Assembly (NCBI RefSeq): GCF_014697425.1
Contig: NZ_JACJRU010000001.1
Coordinates: 434,001 to 498,000, forward strand
DNA length: 64,000 bases
Origin: Nostoc sp. FACHB-110
GTDB lineage: Bacteria; Cyanobacteriota; Cyanobacteriia; Cyanobacteriales; Nostocaceae
Direction: 5' to 3'
The notes below the pieces were generated by a model, which was not told the DNA's origin, made no database searches, and saw nothing but the letters and a program-made list of their open reading frames with translations. Numbering within the stretch: the first letter of the stretch is position 1; every line of letters starts with the position of its first letter. Below are positions 48,168 through 56,324 of this stretch, one piece after another. Made by a program: the position numbers and the translations under genes.

Positions 48168-49805
48168 CTATAACTTTGATACAACGGGTGTGGCTTGAGT
48201 GGTTTCTACTGGTGATGTCACGGAAGCATCCGTAATCCAATCGCGTCTTACCCACAGCTTATCTAAACCGCCTGTGGCTTGGTAATATCGCTGGTTGGGA
48301 TCAGTTTGGGGATGATCTATGCGGATATGTTCGCTGCGGGTTTCTGTACGATGTAAAGCACTAAAATAAGCCCATCTGGCGACGGCAGTCAAAGCCACTG
48401 CCCGCCGAGAAAATTCAATATCGCGGACACTATCTTGTTTGGGATTCCCTTGTACTTGTTGCCACAGTGTTTCTAATTTGGCGAGAGAGTCTAGAAGCTT
48501 CTGTTCCGAACGCAAGTAGTTTTTCTCTAATGGGAACATCTGGGCTTGCACACCACGCACGATCGCCTCATGATCAAAAGTATCAGAAGACGCGGAGGGC
48601 GATCGCATTCCCACCTGACCAGCTGCACGTGCAGTTCTTTCATCTGTATGTGCGCCCAAACTCTTGGCAAACTTAGCCGCCCCTTCTCCTGCCCACTGCC
48701 CTGTAGAGATTGCCCAAGCCGCATTCGGGCCACCACCGCCAGAAGCTAAACCAGCTAAAAATTCCCGCGATGCCGCATCCCCAGCCGCATACAGTCCAGG
48801 TACTTTTGTCGCGCAACTATCATCAATAATCCGAACACCACCTGTACCCCGGACTGTCCCTTCTAAAATCAATGTCACAGGTACTCTTTCTGTATAGGGA
48901 TCAATCCCAGCCTTTTTATATGGTAGAAAAGCTATGAAATGAGACTTTTCAATTACAGCTTTAACTTCTGGTGTAGCTCTATCTAAACGAGCATAAACAG
49001 ACCCTTTCATTAAAGCATTTGGTAAGAAACTAGGGTCACGACGACCATTGATATAACCACCAAGGTCATTACCCTCTTCATCGCTATAACTTGCCCAACC
49101 AAAGGGAACACCCCTTGTGACTGTGGCATTAAAAGCAGTGGAGATTGCATAGTGATTAGAAGCTTCCATACTAGAGAGTTCGCCACCAGCTTCTACCGCC
49201 ATTAGCATTCCATCACCTGTATTAGTATTGCAACCTAATGCTTTACTTAAGAATGCACAGCCGCCATTCGCCAATACTACTGCACTAGCACGAACGGTAT
49301 AAAAACGATGATGTTGTCTTTGTACACCCCTTGCCCCAGCCACAGAACCATCTTCAGCTACTAAAAGCTCAAGAGCCGGGCTTTGGTCAAGAATCTGCAC
49401 CCCAGAACGCAGCAAATTTTTCCGCATTACCCGCATATATTCCGGGCCATAGTAACTCTGACGCACAGATTCCCCATTTTCTTTCGGGAAACGATAACCC
49501 CAATCTTCTAATAAAGGCAAACTCAGCCAAGTTTTTTCAACTACACGCTCTATCCAACGCAAGTTAGCTAAGTCTTTTCCTGCACGATAACGCTCTGAGA
49601 CAACTTTTTCCCAGTTCTCTGGAGAAGGAGCCATGATGCCATTACCACTTGCAGCAGCAGCACCACTCGTACCCAGAAAACCTTTATCAACAATGATGAC
49701 TTTGACACCTTGAGATGCTGCTGACCATGCTGCCCATGCTGCGGCAGGGCCACCACCAATCACCAGCACGTCAGCATTTAGTTGTAGTTCATTTTCTGTG
49801 AGCAA
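48168..49805 (-). CDS. AprA-like FAD-dependent oxidoreductase (fumarate reductase/APS reductase flavoprotein family)
   Basis: A 545-residue flavoprotein. Dinucleotide-binding motif VLVIGGGPAAAWAAWSAASQG and VIIVDKG at the N-terminus; the covalent/FAD-contact region GTSGAAAASGNGIMAP; VVLANGGCAFLSKALGCNTNTGDGM; and the C-terminal FAD motif VPGLYAAGDAAS. It is related to the alpha subunit of adenylylsulfate reductase and to fumarate reductase flavoproteins, and is followed directly by a two-cluster ferredoxin gene. In a cyanobacterium without dissimilatory sulfate respiration the most likely role is oxidation or reduction of an organosulfur or sulfite-level intermediate made by the neighbouring monooxygenases; the reaction is not known to me. 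Confidence 0.85.
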   Translation of the reverse strand: MLTENELQLNADVLVIGGGPAAAWAAWSAASQGVKVIIVDKGFLGTSGAAAASGNGIMAPSPENWEKVVSERYRAGKDLANLRWIERVVEKTWLSLPLLEDWGYRFPKENGESVRQSYYGPEYMRVMRKNLLRSGVQILDQSPALELLVAEDGSVAGARGVQRQHHRFYTVRASAVVLANGGCAFLSKALGCNTNTGDGMLMAVEAGGELSSMEASNHYAISTAFNATVTRGVPFGWASYSDEEGNDLGGYINGRRDPSFLPNALMKGSVYARLDRATPEVKAVIEKSHFIAFLPYKKAGIDPYTERVPVTLILEGTVRGTGGVRIIDDSCATKVPGLYAAGDAASREFLAGLASGGGGPNAAWAISTGQWAGEGAAKFAKSLGAHTDERTARAAGQVGMRSPSASSDTFDHEAIVRGVQAQMFPLEKNYLRSEQKLLDSLAKLETLWQQVQGNPKQDSVRDIEFSRRAVALTAVARWAYFSALHRTETRSEHIRIDHPQTDPNQRYYQATGGLDKLWVRRDWITDASVTSPVETTQATPVVSKL

Positions 49806-50123
49806 TTTTTTTCTCCTTTTTGGTATTGCCTTAGCGGTAGTCGCTGATTTGTTTGTGATGAATGAGTGAGGTTTTATCGGACTGATTATGCAGAAAATAG
49901 AGTCTGCACAACATACACAAAGAGTCAGGACTTACGCAAAAGTATGAAGAAACGAACCGCAAAGGACGCAAAGGACACGAAGTTATGAGAGTTAGAGAGA
50001 GTTTTTGCGTAAGTCCTAAGAGTATGTAAAACGAATTACAGATAGTATGATACCCTAACTGTTAGTTTGTCAAATATTAAGTAGCGCAAGTTAATTTTGT
50101 TACTGTTGCCTGCTGAGAAATTT
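49806..50123. other. Intergenic region with family A repeat
   Basis: 318 bases between the AprA-like gene start and the stop of the SsuD/SfnG-like gene. Holds the second family A element (49927-50017). A leftward promoter for the AprA-like gene is possible near 49830-49880, where CAAATCAGCGACTACCGC (complement) precedes the ribosome site AAAAGGAGAAAAAA. Confidence 0.5.
49927..50017. repeat. Small inverted-repeat element, family A, copy 2 (91 bp)
   Basis: Same perfect 12-base termini as copy 1 (AGGACTTACGCA ... TGCGTAAGTCCT) and the same right inner segment (ATGAGAGTT.GAGAGAGTTTT). The centre differs (AACGAACCGCAAAGGACGCA), as in families of non-autonomous elements that keep only their ends. 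Confidence 0.8.
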
Positions 50124-51179
50124 CTAAGCAACTTTCTGCAAGTGTCGCACACGCGGCATAATTTCTTCGGCAAAGCGTGTCATCTCTCGGACAAAGGGAT
50201 TAAATTGCAGCATGAAAGTATCGATCCCGGCATCCACAAAAGCTGCAACGCGAGTGGCAACTGTATCATAACTGCCAACTAAACCTGCGGCTGTGCCACC
50301 ATTCCCGCCAACAGCAGGATTTTTGGCAAAGAGTTGAAACATAACGGCTTCTTTGTCAACCCCTTTGGCAACACTTAATTTATATTGTTCTTCTAGCTTT
50401 TGTAGTGCCATGAGCCGTTCTAGTTCTGCTTGTGCTTCTTCGTCGGTGGGACGCGCAATCACAAAGGCTGACAAACCAAAACGCACTGGTTGGGCTAAGG
50501 AACGGGGACGGCTGATAACTTGTTGAATTACTTTGCGGACATCTTCAATCGGTTGACCGTTGATAAAGTAAACATCAGCTTGTTGCGCTGCTAATATCTG
50601 CGCTGGTTCTGATGCGCCGCCAAGATAAATCCGTGGATAAGGTTGAGCAACAGGGAAGGGTCGAAAACTTAAATCTTGAATTTTGAAATATTCGCCTTCA
50701 AAGTTTACTTTCTCACCACTCCACAAGGCTCTAACTACTTGCAACCATTCCCCTGAATAGCGGTAACGTTCATCGTGGGGGGGAAAGGGAATATTCGTCC
50801 GTTCCATTTCTGGACGGAACCAAGCACTAATTAAGTTAATGGCAAAACGTCCCTGACTAATTGCATCAATACCTAAAGCCATCTTGGCTAAGACGGCTGG
50901 GTGAAATAATAAAGGTTTGATGGCGGCGATAATTTCTATAGTTTCTGTGGCTTCGGCTAAGGCTGCACAAGCTGTCCAAGTTTCTAGCTGTTCTAAATCT
51001 AAACTGCGGGGGTTGGCAATGTGCTGGGCAACTAAGGTTGTGACATATCCTAAACGTTCTGCTTCTAATACTAGCGATCGCGTGCGCTCATAACTAGCAT
51101 CAAGCGGCTCATCTGCTGTATTCAAAGGGCCAAAGTTACCGCCAACAGGCGACCAAATACCATAACGTGGTTCTGACAT
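50124..51179 (-). CDS. LLM-class flavin-dependent monooxygenase, SsuD/SfnG-like (copy 1)
   Basis: The frame extends to 51239 but the true start is the ATG at 51179 (MSEPRYGIWSPVGG) with a GGAGG site eight bases before it; 351 residues. A luciferase-like TIM barrel: EIIAAIKPLLFHPAVLAKMA, AINLISAWFRPEMERT, HDERYRYSGEWLQVVRALWSG and IYLGGASEPAQILAA. These segments match the family of alkanesulfonate (SsuD) and dimethylsulfone (SfnG) monooxygenases, which use reduced FMN and O2 to release sulfite or a sulfinate from a C-S compound. It lies 70 bases after the NtaA/DszA-type gene; the paralogue at 52791 has the same N-terminus. Confidence 0.9.
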   Translation of the reverse strand: MSEPRYGIWSPVGGNFGPLNTADEPLDASYERTRSLVLEAERLGYVTTLVAQHIANPRSLDLEQLETWTACAALAEATETIEIIAAIKPLLFHPAVLAKMALGIDAISQGRFAINLISAWFRPEMERTNIPFPPHDERYRYSGEWLQVVRALWSGEKVNFEGEYFKIQDLSFRPFPVAQPYPRIYLGGASEPAQILAAQQADVYFINGQPIEDVRKVIQQVISRPRSLAQPVRFGLSAFVIARPTDEEAQAELERLMALQKLEEQYKLSVAKGVDKEAVMFQLFAKNPAVGGNGGTAAGLVGSYDTVATRVAAFVDAGIDTFMLQFNPFVREMTRFAEEIMPRVRHLQKVA

Positions 51180-51227
51180 TGTTGCCTCCAATTTATTGTA
51201 AAGACGTTGCGTGCCGTGTTTGGGGTC

Positions 51228-51249
51228 GAGACGTTTCATGAAACGTCTC
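51228..51249. repeat. Perfect 22-bp palindrome at the end of the DszA-like gene
   Basis: GAGACGTTTCA (51228-51238) is followed by its exact reverse complement. It touches the stop codon of the minus-strand monooxygenase gene and sits just ahead of the next gene of the arm. It could be a dispersed palindrome of the GACGTTTCATGAAACGTC kind or an intra-operon RNA-processing hairpin; a fully palindromic sequence has almost no loop. Confidence 0.7.
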
Positions 51250-52562
51250 TACTGAACCAATCCCAAATTTTCTCTGAGGGTATTACCTGTGTATTCTTTG
51301 CGGAATCGTCCACGTTTTTGTAGTTCGGGAATGACTAAATCAACAAAATCTTCAAAGGCTCCAGGAAGATAGGCTGGTGAAATAATGAAACCATCGCCGC
51401 CTTGCTGTTCAAATATGTCTTCCAACTTGTCAGCAATTTGTGTAGGAGTGCCAACTAGTTGGGGTACAACTAAGCCTCTACCGTAAATCTTGCCCAATTC
51501 TCTAAGTGTTAAACCTTCTTCTACACCTAGTTTTTGAGCTACTGCAAACACTCCTTGGGAACCTTGTATGTCAATTTTTGCTAAAGGTTGGTCTAAAGAG
51601 TATTGTGCCAGGTCAACACCTATGTGATTTGATAAAGTCAATAACCCGGCCATCGGATGGACTAACTCATTATGGAAAGTTTGTTTTTCCTTGGCAATAG
51701 TTTCTGTCTCTCCCACAAAGGGCATAACTGCTGGCAAAATTTTGCAGGTGTCTGGGCTGCGTCCATACTTCGCCATACGAGTTTTCACATCCTGGTAGTA
51801 GGACTTCATCGTGGTGATATCTGGACTGATTTCAAAAATTAGTTCTGCCCATTTGGCAGCAAACTCTCTACCTTTATTTGATGCACCTGCTTGAATAATT
51901 AGTGGCCGCCCTTGGGGAGAACGAGGTACAGTCAATGGCCCCCGCACTTTGAACCATTGCCCTACATGGTGGACGTAATTAACTTTTGTCGGATCAGCAA
52001 AGATGCCATTGTCTCTATCTAAAACTAAGGCCCCTTCTTCCCAGCTATTCCATAGTTTAAAGGCTACTTCGAGAAATTCATCAGCGCGATCGTAACGTAA
52101 ATCATGTTCTAAATGCTGGTCAAAACCAAAATTTCCCGCTTCACTAGCTCTACTTGATGTGACTACGTTCCAGGCTGCGCGTCCCCGGCTGAGGTGGTCG
52201 AGGGTGGCAAATCCCCGCGCTAAATCATAAGGTTGATAATAAGTTGTGGAACGGGTCACACCAACACCAATGTGTTTAGTAGCAACTGCCATTGTTGAGG
52301 CTAGTAATAAGGGGTCTAGCCTCAACGCCCCTTGTGCGCCATACTTGACACTCTCCGCAAAACTCCCCCCATAGGTGTCGGGCATGGTCAAGGAGTCGGC
52401 AAAAAATACTAAGTCAAACTTGCCGCGCTCTAGCACACGAGCAATATTCTGATAATATTCAGCTTCGAGAAAGCCTAACTCAGTTCTGGGATGTCGCCAA
52501 ACAGCATGAGAGTGAACCACCTGAGAGGCAAGCAGGAAACCGGCTAGATGTATTTGTCTCAC
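51249..52562 (-). CDS. FMN-dependent monooxygenase, NtaA/SnaA/DszA/DmoA family (copy 1)
   Basis: The frame is open to a TTG at 52580; the GTG at 52562 is preferred because AAGGA lies eight bases before it and it gives MRQIHLAGFLL, the usual beginning; 437 residues. Motifs: SHAVWRHPRTELGF, KFDLVFFADSL, GVGVTRSTTYYQPYDLARGFATLDHLSRGRAAWNVVTS, QGRPLIIQAGAS and GFIISPAYLPGA. Family members oxidise sulfur compounds such as dibenzothiophene sulfone or dimethyl sulfide, or aminopolycarboxylates, with FMNH2 from a separate flavin reductase. It is first gene of the minus-strand arm of the organosulfur island, divergent from the gene at 52791. Confidence 0.9.
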   Translation of the reverse strand: MRQIHLAGFLLASQVVHSHAVWRHPRTELGFLEAEYYQNIARVLERGKFDLVFFADSLTMPDTYGGSFAESVKYGAQGALRLDPLLLASTMAVATKHIGVGVTRSTTYYQPYDLARGFATLDHLSRGRAAWNVVTSSRASEAGNFGFDQHLEHDLRYDRADEFLEVAFKLWNSWEEGALVLDRDNGIFADPTKVNYVHHVGQWFKVRGPLTVPRSPQGRPLIIQAGASNKGREFAAKWAELIFEISPDITTMKSYYQDVKTRMAKYGRSPDTCKILPAVMPFVGETETIAKEKQTFHNELVHPMAGLLTLSNHIGVDLAQYSLDQPLAKIDIQGSQGVFAVAQKLGVEEGLTLRELGKIYGRGLVVPQLVGTPTQIADKLEDIFEQQGGDGFIISPAYLPGAFEDFVDLVIPELQKRGRFRKEYTGNTLRENLGLVQ

Positions 52563-52698
52563 AATGATATTCCTTACCAAGCCACATCTTGGCTAACACT
52601 GCTGGATAAAATAGCAAGGGGTAAATGCTTGATCAATCCAATATAAAATCCAGATTTTCACGCACCCCTTGTTTTTTATGCTCATATATGCAAACCTC

Positions 52699-52713
52699 AT
52701 AGTATACTACTAT
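52699..52713. promoter_or_regulatory. Inverted repeat ATAGTA-TAC-TACTAT in divergent promoter
   Basis: A perfect 6-base inverted repeat with a 3-base centre, immediately left of the ATCTACC-N4-TACCGTAG motif. It may be a second operator, or part of a promoter -10 region. Confidence 0.4.
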
Positions 52714-52715
52714 AA

Positions 52716-52737
52716 ATCTACCGATTTACCGTAGGAT
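52716..52737. promoter_or_regulatory. Candidate operator, ATCTACC-N4-TACCGTAG(G)AT, copy 1
   Basis: ATCTACC, GATT, TACCGTAG, GAT. The same motif, with spacer AAAA and ending GTAGAT, occurs on the other strand at 62195-62215 before the DszC-like gene. It also has approximate dyad symmetry (ATCTAC / GTAGgAT). It lies in the promoter shared by two divergent organosulfur genes, about 53 bases before the rightward ATG. Confidence 0.65.
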
Positions 52738-52790
52738 ATCTGGGTACAAAACTTTAGTTTTAGTGCCGACTACAAAGGTTCTAGAAAACT

Positions 52791-53903
52791 ATGTCTGAAC
52801 CACGCTATGGGATATGGATTCCCGTTTACGGCAACTGCGGCGTGATGAACCATCCTCTTGAACCTCGTGATGCTAGTTACTCACGAGCTAAAAGTTTAAT
52901 TCGGTTGGCCCAAAGGTGTGGATTTACCACAACTTTAATAGCGCAACACATCATCAATCCCAGGAACCAACAACTTGACCAATTAGAAACCTGGACAGCC
53001 GCCGCCGCCCTTGCAGAAGCGACAAGTTCTATTGAGATTATTGCAGCTGTTAAGCCATTACTATTTCATCCTGCTGTCTTAGCCAAGATGGCTTTAGGTA
53101 TTGATGCAATTAGCAAGGGACGTTTTGCAATTAACTTAGTCAGTGCTTGGTTTAGGCCAGAAATGGAAAAACCAGGGATCAATTTTTTGCCTCACGACGA
53201 ACGTTATCGCTATTCTGATGAATGGATAAGAGTTGTCAAAGCTTTGTGGAGTGGGGAAAACGTTAACTTCCACGGCGACTATTTTCACATCAATGATTTA
53301 AAGCTAAATCCCCCACCTGTTGCTAAACCCCATCCGCGTGTGTATGTCGGGGGAGAGTCAGAACCAGCGCAGATATTAGCAGCACAACAAGCGCATACAT
53401 TCTTTCTCAATGGTCGTCCGATTGAAGTTATCCGCGAAACCATTGCTCAAGTGCGGCAAAAAACTCATTCTCGCTCTGAACCTATAGGCTTTGCAATGTC
53501 AGCCTTTGTCATTGCTCGACCGACAGACGCAGAAGCCGAAGCAGAGTATCAAAACTTAAGAGCAATGGTACTTGCCCAGGACGATCGCACAGAACTACTC
53601 AAAGGCGTAGATTCTGAAGTAGTCATGTTCAAAAATATGGCGAAATATCCAGGTGTAGGCAGCAATGGCGGGACTGCGGCTGGTTTGGTTGGGAGTTATG
53701 AAACCGTAGCCCAGCGCATTGCTGAATTTACCAAAGTAGGAATTGATACTTTCATGCTGCAATTCCAACCTTTCGCTACAGAAATGGAGCGTTTTGCTAC
53801 GGAGATTATACCAAGAGTAAGAGCGTTAACAGAAGAAAGTGAAGCGATCGCCAACGCCAAAATAGGGGCTAATACCAATTCGCAATTCTCAATTCGCAAT
53901 TAA
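52791..53903 (+). CDS. LLM-class flavin-dependent monooxygenase, SsuD/SfnG-like (copy 2)
   Basis: A 370-residue paralogue of the gene at 50124-51179: it starts MSEPRYGIWIPVYGNCG and keeps SIEIIAAVKPLLFHPAVLAKMA, NLVSAWFRPEMEKPG, HDERYRYSDEW and VYVGGESEPAQILAAQQA. The C-terminus is about 20 residues longer (EAIANAKIGANTNSQFSIRN), the last part probably non-family sequence. The active-site region is otherwise conserved, so both copies should be enzymes, perhaps with different substrates. It is divergent from the DszA-like gene and shares its operator region. Confidence 0.9.
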   Translation: MSEPRYGIWIPVYGNCGVMNHPLEPRDASYSRAKSLIRLAQRCGFTTTLIAQHIINPRNQQLDQLETWTAAAALAEATSSIEIIAAVKPLLFHPAVLAKMALGIDAISKGRFAINLVSAWFRPEMEKPGINFLPHDERYRYSDEWIRVVKALWSGENVNFHGDYFHINDLKLNPPPVAKPHPRVYVGGESEPAQILAAQQAHTFFLNGRPIEVIRETIAQVRQKTHSRSEPIGFAMSAFVIARPTDAEAEAEYQNLRAMVLAQDDRTELLKGVDSEVVMFKNMAKYPGVGSNGGTAAGLVGSYETVAQRIAEFTKVGIDTFMLQFQPFATEMERFATEIIPRVRALTEESEAIANAKIGANTNSQFSIRN

Positions 53904-54028
53904 CAAAGCCTGATTAATCAAGGTTTTGGGGATTGACATCTGTTTCGTAATTTTAGTGAATTGGTATTAAGAATTTTAGATTGAATCCAAACATCTTTTC
54001 CTAATCCTTATTACCCAAAGGTAACTTT

Positions 54029-54844
54029 ATGACTGCAATCTTAACTCGTCCAGCTTGGACTACAGATTTAGAACTGGAAATCTTTGATAAATTAGTTGAT
54101 AAACACGCACCGCACATTCCCAAAAAGCGATTAGTTGAACCAAGACCACCGGAAACTGATGAAGAAAGAGAGAATTTTTATCGTTTTCGTGTAGCTGGTG
54201 CAGCCCATGATTTATTTATTGTGCAAGTCTGCGCTAAGATAATTGACCAAATTCCAGACCCAGAATTACAGTTATTTTTGAGCAGACAAATAGGAGATGA
54301 TGGCGCACACGCTCAAAACACCCGTTTAAGAGCGCAAGCAATATCTGGACATGACCCCATTGAAGATATCCAAAAACAAGTGCAGAAACATTGGGATTAT
54401 ATGGGTGATTTACCCATTCGTAATTGGCAAGGCTTTTTAGCATTTGAATTACATTATGAACTGCATATTGTGGCTTTGTTATTTATCAATAGTCGTACTA
54501 GCAAAATTAATGACCCAGACTCTGCCAAATATGCAGCAGAAAAAATCTTACCAGATGAAGCAGTTCATCGTTTAGGTGTGGTTGATTGGTGGCAACGTAA
54601 ATTTGATCATGCTTCACAAGCCGAGAAAGAAGATTTAATTGCCCAAGTTTTAGAAGCTGATGAAGAAGGTCAACGTCGGCGGAATCCTTATCTTCGCAAT
54701 CATTGGCAATTGAGTCAAAAAGCTATTGGAGTTGAAATTGATAATTTGCCAGTACTTTATGATACTTGGCGGCGAGAGGTACTTGCTTATTTCTTAGATA
54801 TACCTGTATCTAAGCTACCCAAACTTGTGAGCGTTAATGATTAA
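54029..54844 (+). CDS. Ferritin-like (possible diiron) protein of the organosulfur island
   Basis: A 271-residue, mostly alpha-helical protein with a good ribosome site (AAAGGTAA) before its ATG. Candidate metal-ligand motifs occur in successive helices: RQIGDDGAHAQNTR, FLAFELHYELHIVALL and ILPDEAVHRLGVVDWW. The DExxH segment and Glu/His pairs in separate helices resemble the ferritin-like four-helix fold that carries diiron centres. I do not recognise a named family. Because it sits between the SsuD-like enzyme and the sulfonate-binding lipoprotein, an oxygenase or desulfurase step is a reasonable guess, or it might sequester iron. Confidence 0.6.
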   Translation: MTAILTRPAWTTDLELEIFDKLVDKHAPHIPKKRLVEPRPPETDEERENFYRFRVAGAAHDLFIVQVCAKIIDQIPDPELQLFLSRQIGDDGAHAQNTRLRAQAISGHDPIEDIQKQVQKHWDYMGDLPIRNWQGFLAFELHYELHIVALLFINSRTSKINDPDSAKYAAEKILPDEAVHRLGVVDWWQRKFDHASQAEKEDLIAQVLEADEEGQRRRNPYLRNHWQLSQKAIGVEIDNLPVLYDTWRREVLAYFLDIPVSKLPKLVSVND

Positions 54845-54916
54845 TAAATATTAAATCAAAAGTAGTATAAAACTACTTTATGATTTATTGAAGCTGTATT
54901 CATAACGTCTTTAAGT

Positions 54917-54944
54917 ATTACTAATTATTTTAATAATTAGTAAT
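54917..54944 (+). terminator. Terminator-like palindrome after the ferritin-like gene
   Basis: Perfect 13-bp inverted repeat with a 2-base centre, 72 bases after the stop codon, followed by a pyrimidine-rich tract. AT-only stem apart from one C-G pair, so of modest strength. Confidence 0.5.
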
Positions 54945-55109
54945 CTTTTCTTTGTTTAATGACAGAAAAATTTGGATTTAAATTTAATATGTTAAGCTTT
55001 TAAATTTAGTCGCAACGAACACAACAATTGTTTAGAGAGTAGATATATTATATCCTTTCTAATAGAACTAATTTGCAGACAGGTTTCAACCAGCTTTAAC
55101 GATATTTTT

Positions 55110-55138
55110 GGCATAGAGAAAAGACATTTTTCTATGCC
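55110..55138. promoter_or_regulatory. Leader hairpin upstream of the SsuA-like gene
   Basis: GGCATAGA (55110-55117) and TCTATGCC (55131-55138) form a perfect 8-bp stem with a 13-base loop, 75 bases before the ATG. It could be an attenuator or mRNA-stability element of the lipoprotein transcript, or the terminator of a small RNA. Confidence 0.4.
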
Positions 55139-55213
55139 TAATATTAGTTCGGAATACTTGCAAAAACCCCAAGATTTGCATTGGAATAATGTGACACAAA
55201 GGAGGGTTAATTT

Positions 55214-56299
55214 ATGATAGGGCAAATACTAAATAAATTGTTAAGTTTTTTCAGAAAGTGGGGATTATTTCAGAATCAAAGAATTAAGACTTTTGCTGTA
55301 TTGTTTGTGCTGGGTATAGGATTGAGTTTAGCGATCGCATCTTGCGCCCCCAGTAATTCAGCTGATACATCCACCCAAAAAGCCCAAGCACCAAAGCTCA
55401 CAGTGCTGAAAATGGGTCATCAAAAAGGGATGGCGTTGTTGAATATTATCAAAGCCCAAGGAAGTTTAGAAAAGCGATTACAACCCTTGGGGATATCTGT
55501 AACGTGGAATGAATTTTCCTCCACAGCACCGCTTTTAGATGGTATGGGAGCAGGTGCAATTGTATTTGGTGGCGGTGGTGGTACAGGAAGCGTGTTTGCT
55601 CAAGCTGGTGATAAACCCTTTGTTAGAGTTGCAGCCGGGACAGGTAGCACCAGAGGTTCTGCCATTTTAGTTCAAGAAAATTCCCCAATCAAAACACTTG
55701 CTGATTTAAAAGGTAAGAAAGTTGCGTTTGCCAAAGGTTCTGGTCAACACTACATTATTGTGCGTGCTTTAGAAAAAGTTGGGTTGAAATTTAGTGATAT
55801 TAAACCTCTTTATCTAACCCCAGCCGAAGCCTTACCAGCATTTGAACGTGGTGATATTGATGCGTGGTTAATTTGGGACCCTTACACGGCTGAAGCTGAA
55901 CGCAAACTCCGCACTCGCTTACTAGCAGATAATAGCACCGTATTTGGAGATAAAGCAGCACTCGAAAGCCCTAGTTTTTATTACGCTGCTCCAGATTTTG
56001 TCCGCGATCATCCAGACGTTCTCAAAGTAATTTTGCAAGAGTTAGAAAAAGCGGGTACTTGGTCGAGAGAGAACTACAAAGATTCTGCCAAACTGCTTTC
56101 TAAACTGTACAAGATTGATTTAAAAACAATGGAAACCGTAGAGGAACGAGGTGGTAAACGGGAAGTGTTACCAGTTACAGATGAAGTTTTAAGTGGTTTG
56201 CAAAGGATGGCGGATACATTTTATGAACTTAAAATCATTCCGAAAAAAATAGATGTCAAAGATAAAAACTACAACTGGATTCCTGACCAAAAATGGTAA
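55214..56299 (+). CDS. ABC transporter substrate-binding lipoprotein, SsuA/aliphatic-sulfonate type
   Basis: A 361-residue lipoprotein. The N-terminal membrane segment ends in a lipobox (LAIASC, Cys at about residue 44), and GGAGG precedes the ATG. The mature part is an SsuA/NrtA/TauA-like periplasmic binding protein (LKMGHQKGMALLNIIKAQG, GAGAIVFGGGGGTGS, PIKTLADLKGKKVAFAKGSGQHY, FERGDIDAWLIWDPY). The last three pattern-match sulfonate-binding proteins. No SsuB ATPase or SsuC permease gene is present in the window, so it must work with components encoded elsewhere. It heads a rightward row with three MetQ-like genes. Confidence 0.9.
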   Translation: MIGQILNKLLSFFRKWGLFQNQRIKTFAVLFVLGIGLSLAIASCAPSNSADTSTQKAQAPKLTVLKMGHQKGMALLNIIKAQGSLEKRLQPLGISVTWNEFSSTAPLLDGMGAGAIVFGGGGGTGSVFAQAGDKPFVRVAAGTGSTRGSAILVQENSPIKTLADLKGKKVAFAKGSGQHYIIVRALEKVGLKFSDIKPLYLTPAEALPAFERGDIDAWLIWDPYTAEAERKLRTRLLADNSTVFGDKAALESPSFYYAAPDFVRDHPDVLKVILQELEKAGTWSRENYKDSAKLLSKLYKIDLKTMETVEERGGKREVLPVTDEVLSGLQRMADTFYELKIIPKKIDVKDKNYNWIPDQKW

Positions 56300-56324
56300 A
56301 TCAAATTAAATCATAGTTACAAAA

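Larger units (their letters stand above)
54845..55213. other. Intergenic region with two hairpins before the SsuA-like gene
   Basis: 370 AT-rich bases. ATTACTAATTATT (54917-54929) and its exact inverse (54932-54944) form a 13-bp palindrome followed by CTTTTCTTTGTTT, probably terminating the upstream gene. A second hairpin is at 55110-55138. The promoter of the lipoprotein row should lie between them. Confidence 0.55.

Noticed and set aside
48467-49759. Several 60-80 codon frames opposite the AprA-like gene
   Set aside because: All are antisense shadows of a strongly conserved flavoprotein.
47813-49805. Reading the flavoprotein and ferredoxin as dissimilatory APS reductase
   Set aside because: Motif and neighbour resemblance alone does not establish the reaction, and the context is aerobic organosulfur oxidation; I kept the call at family level.
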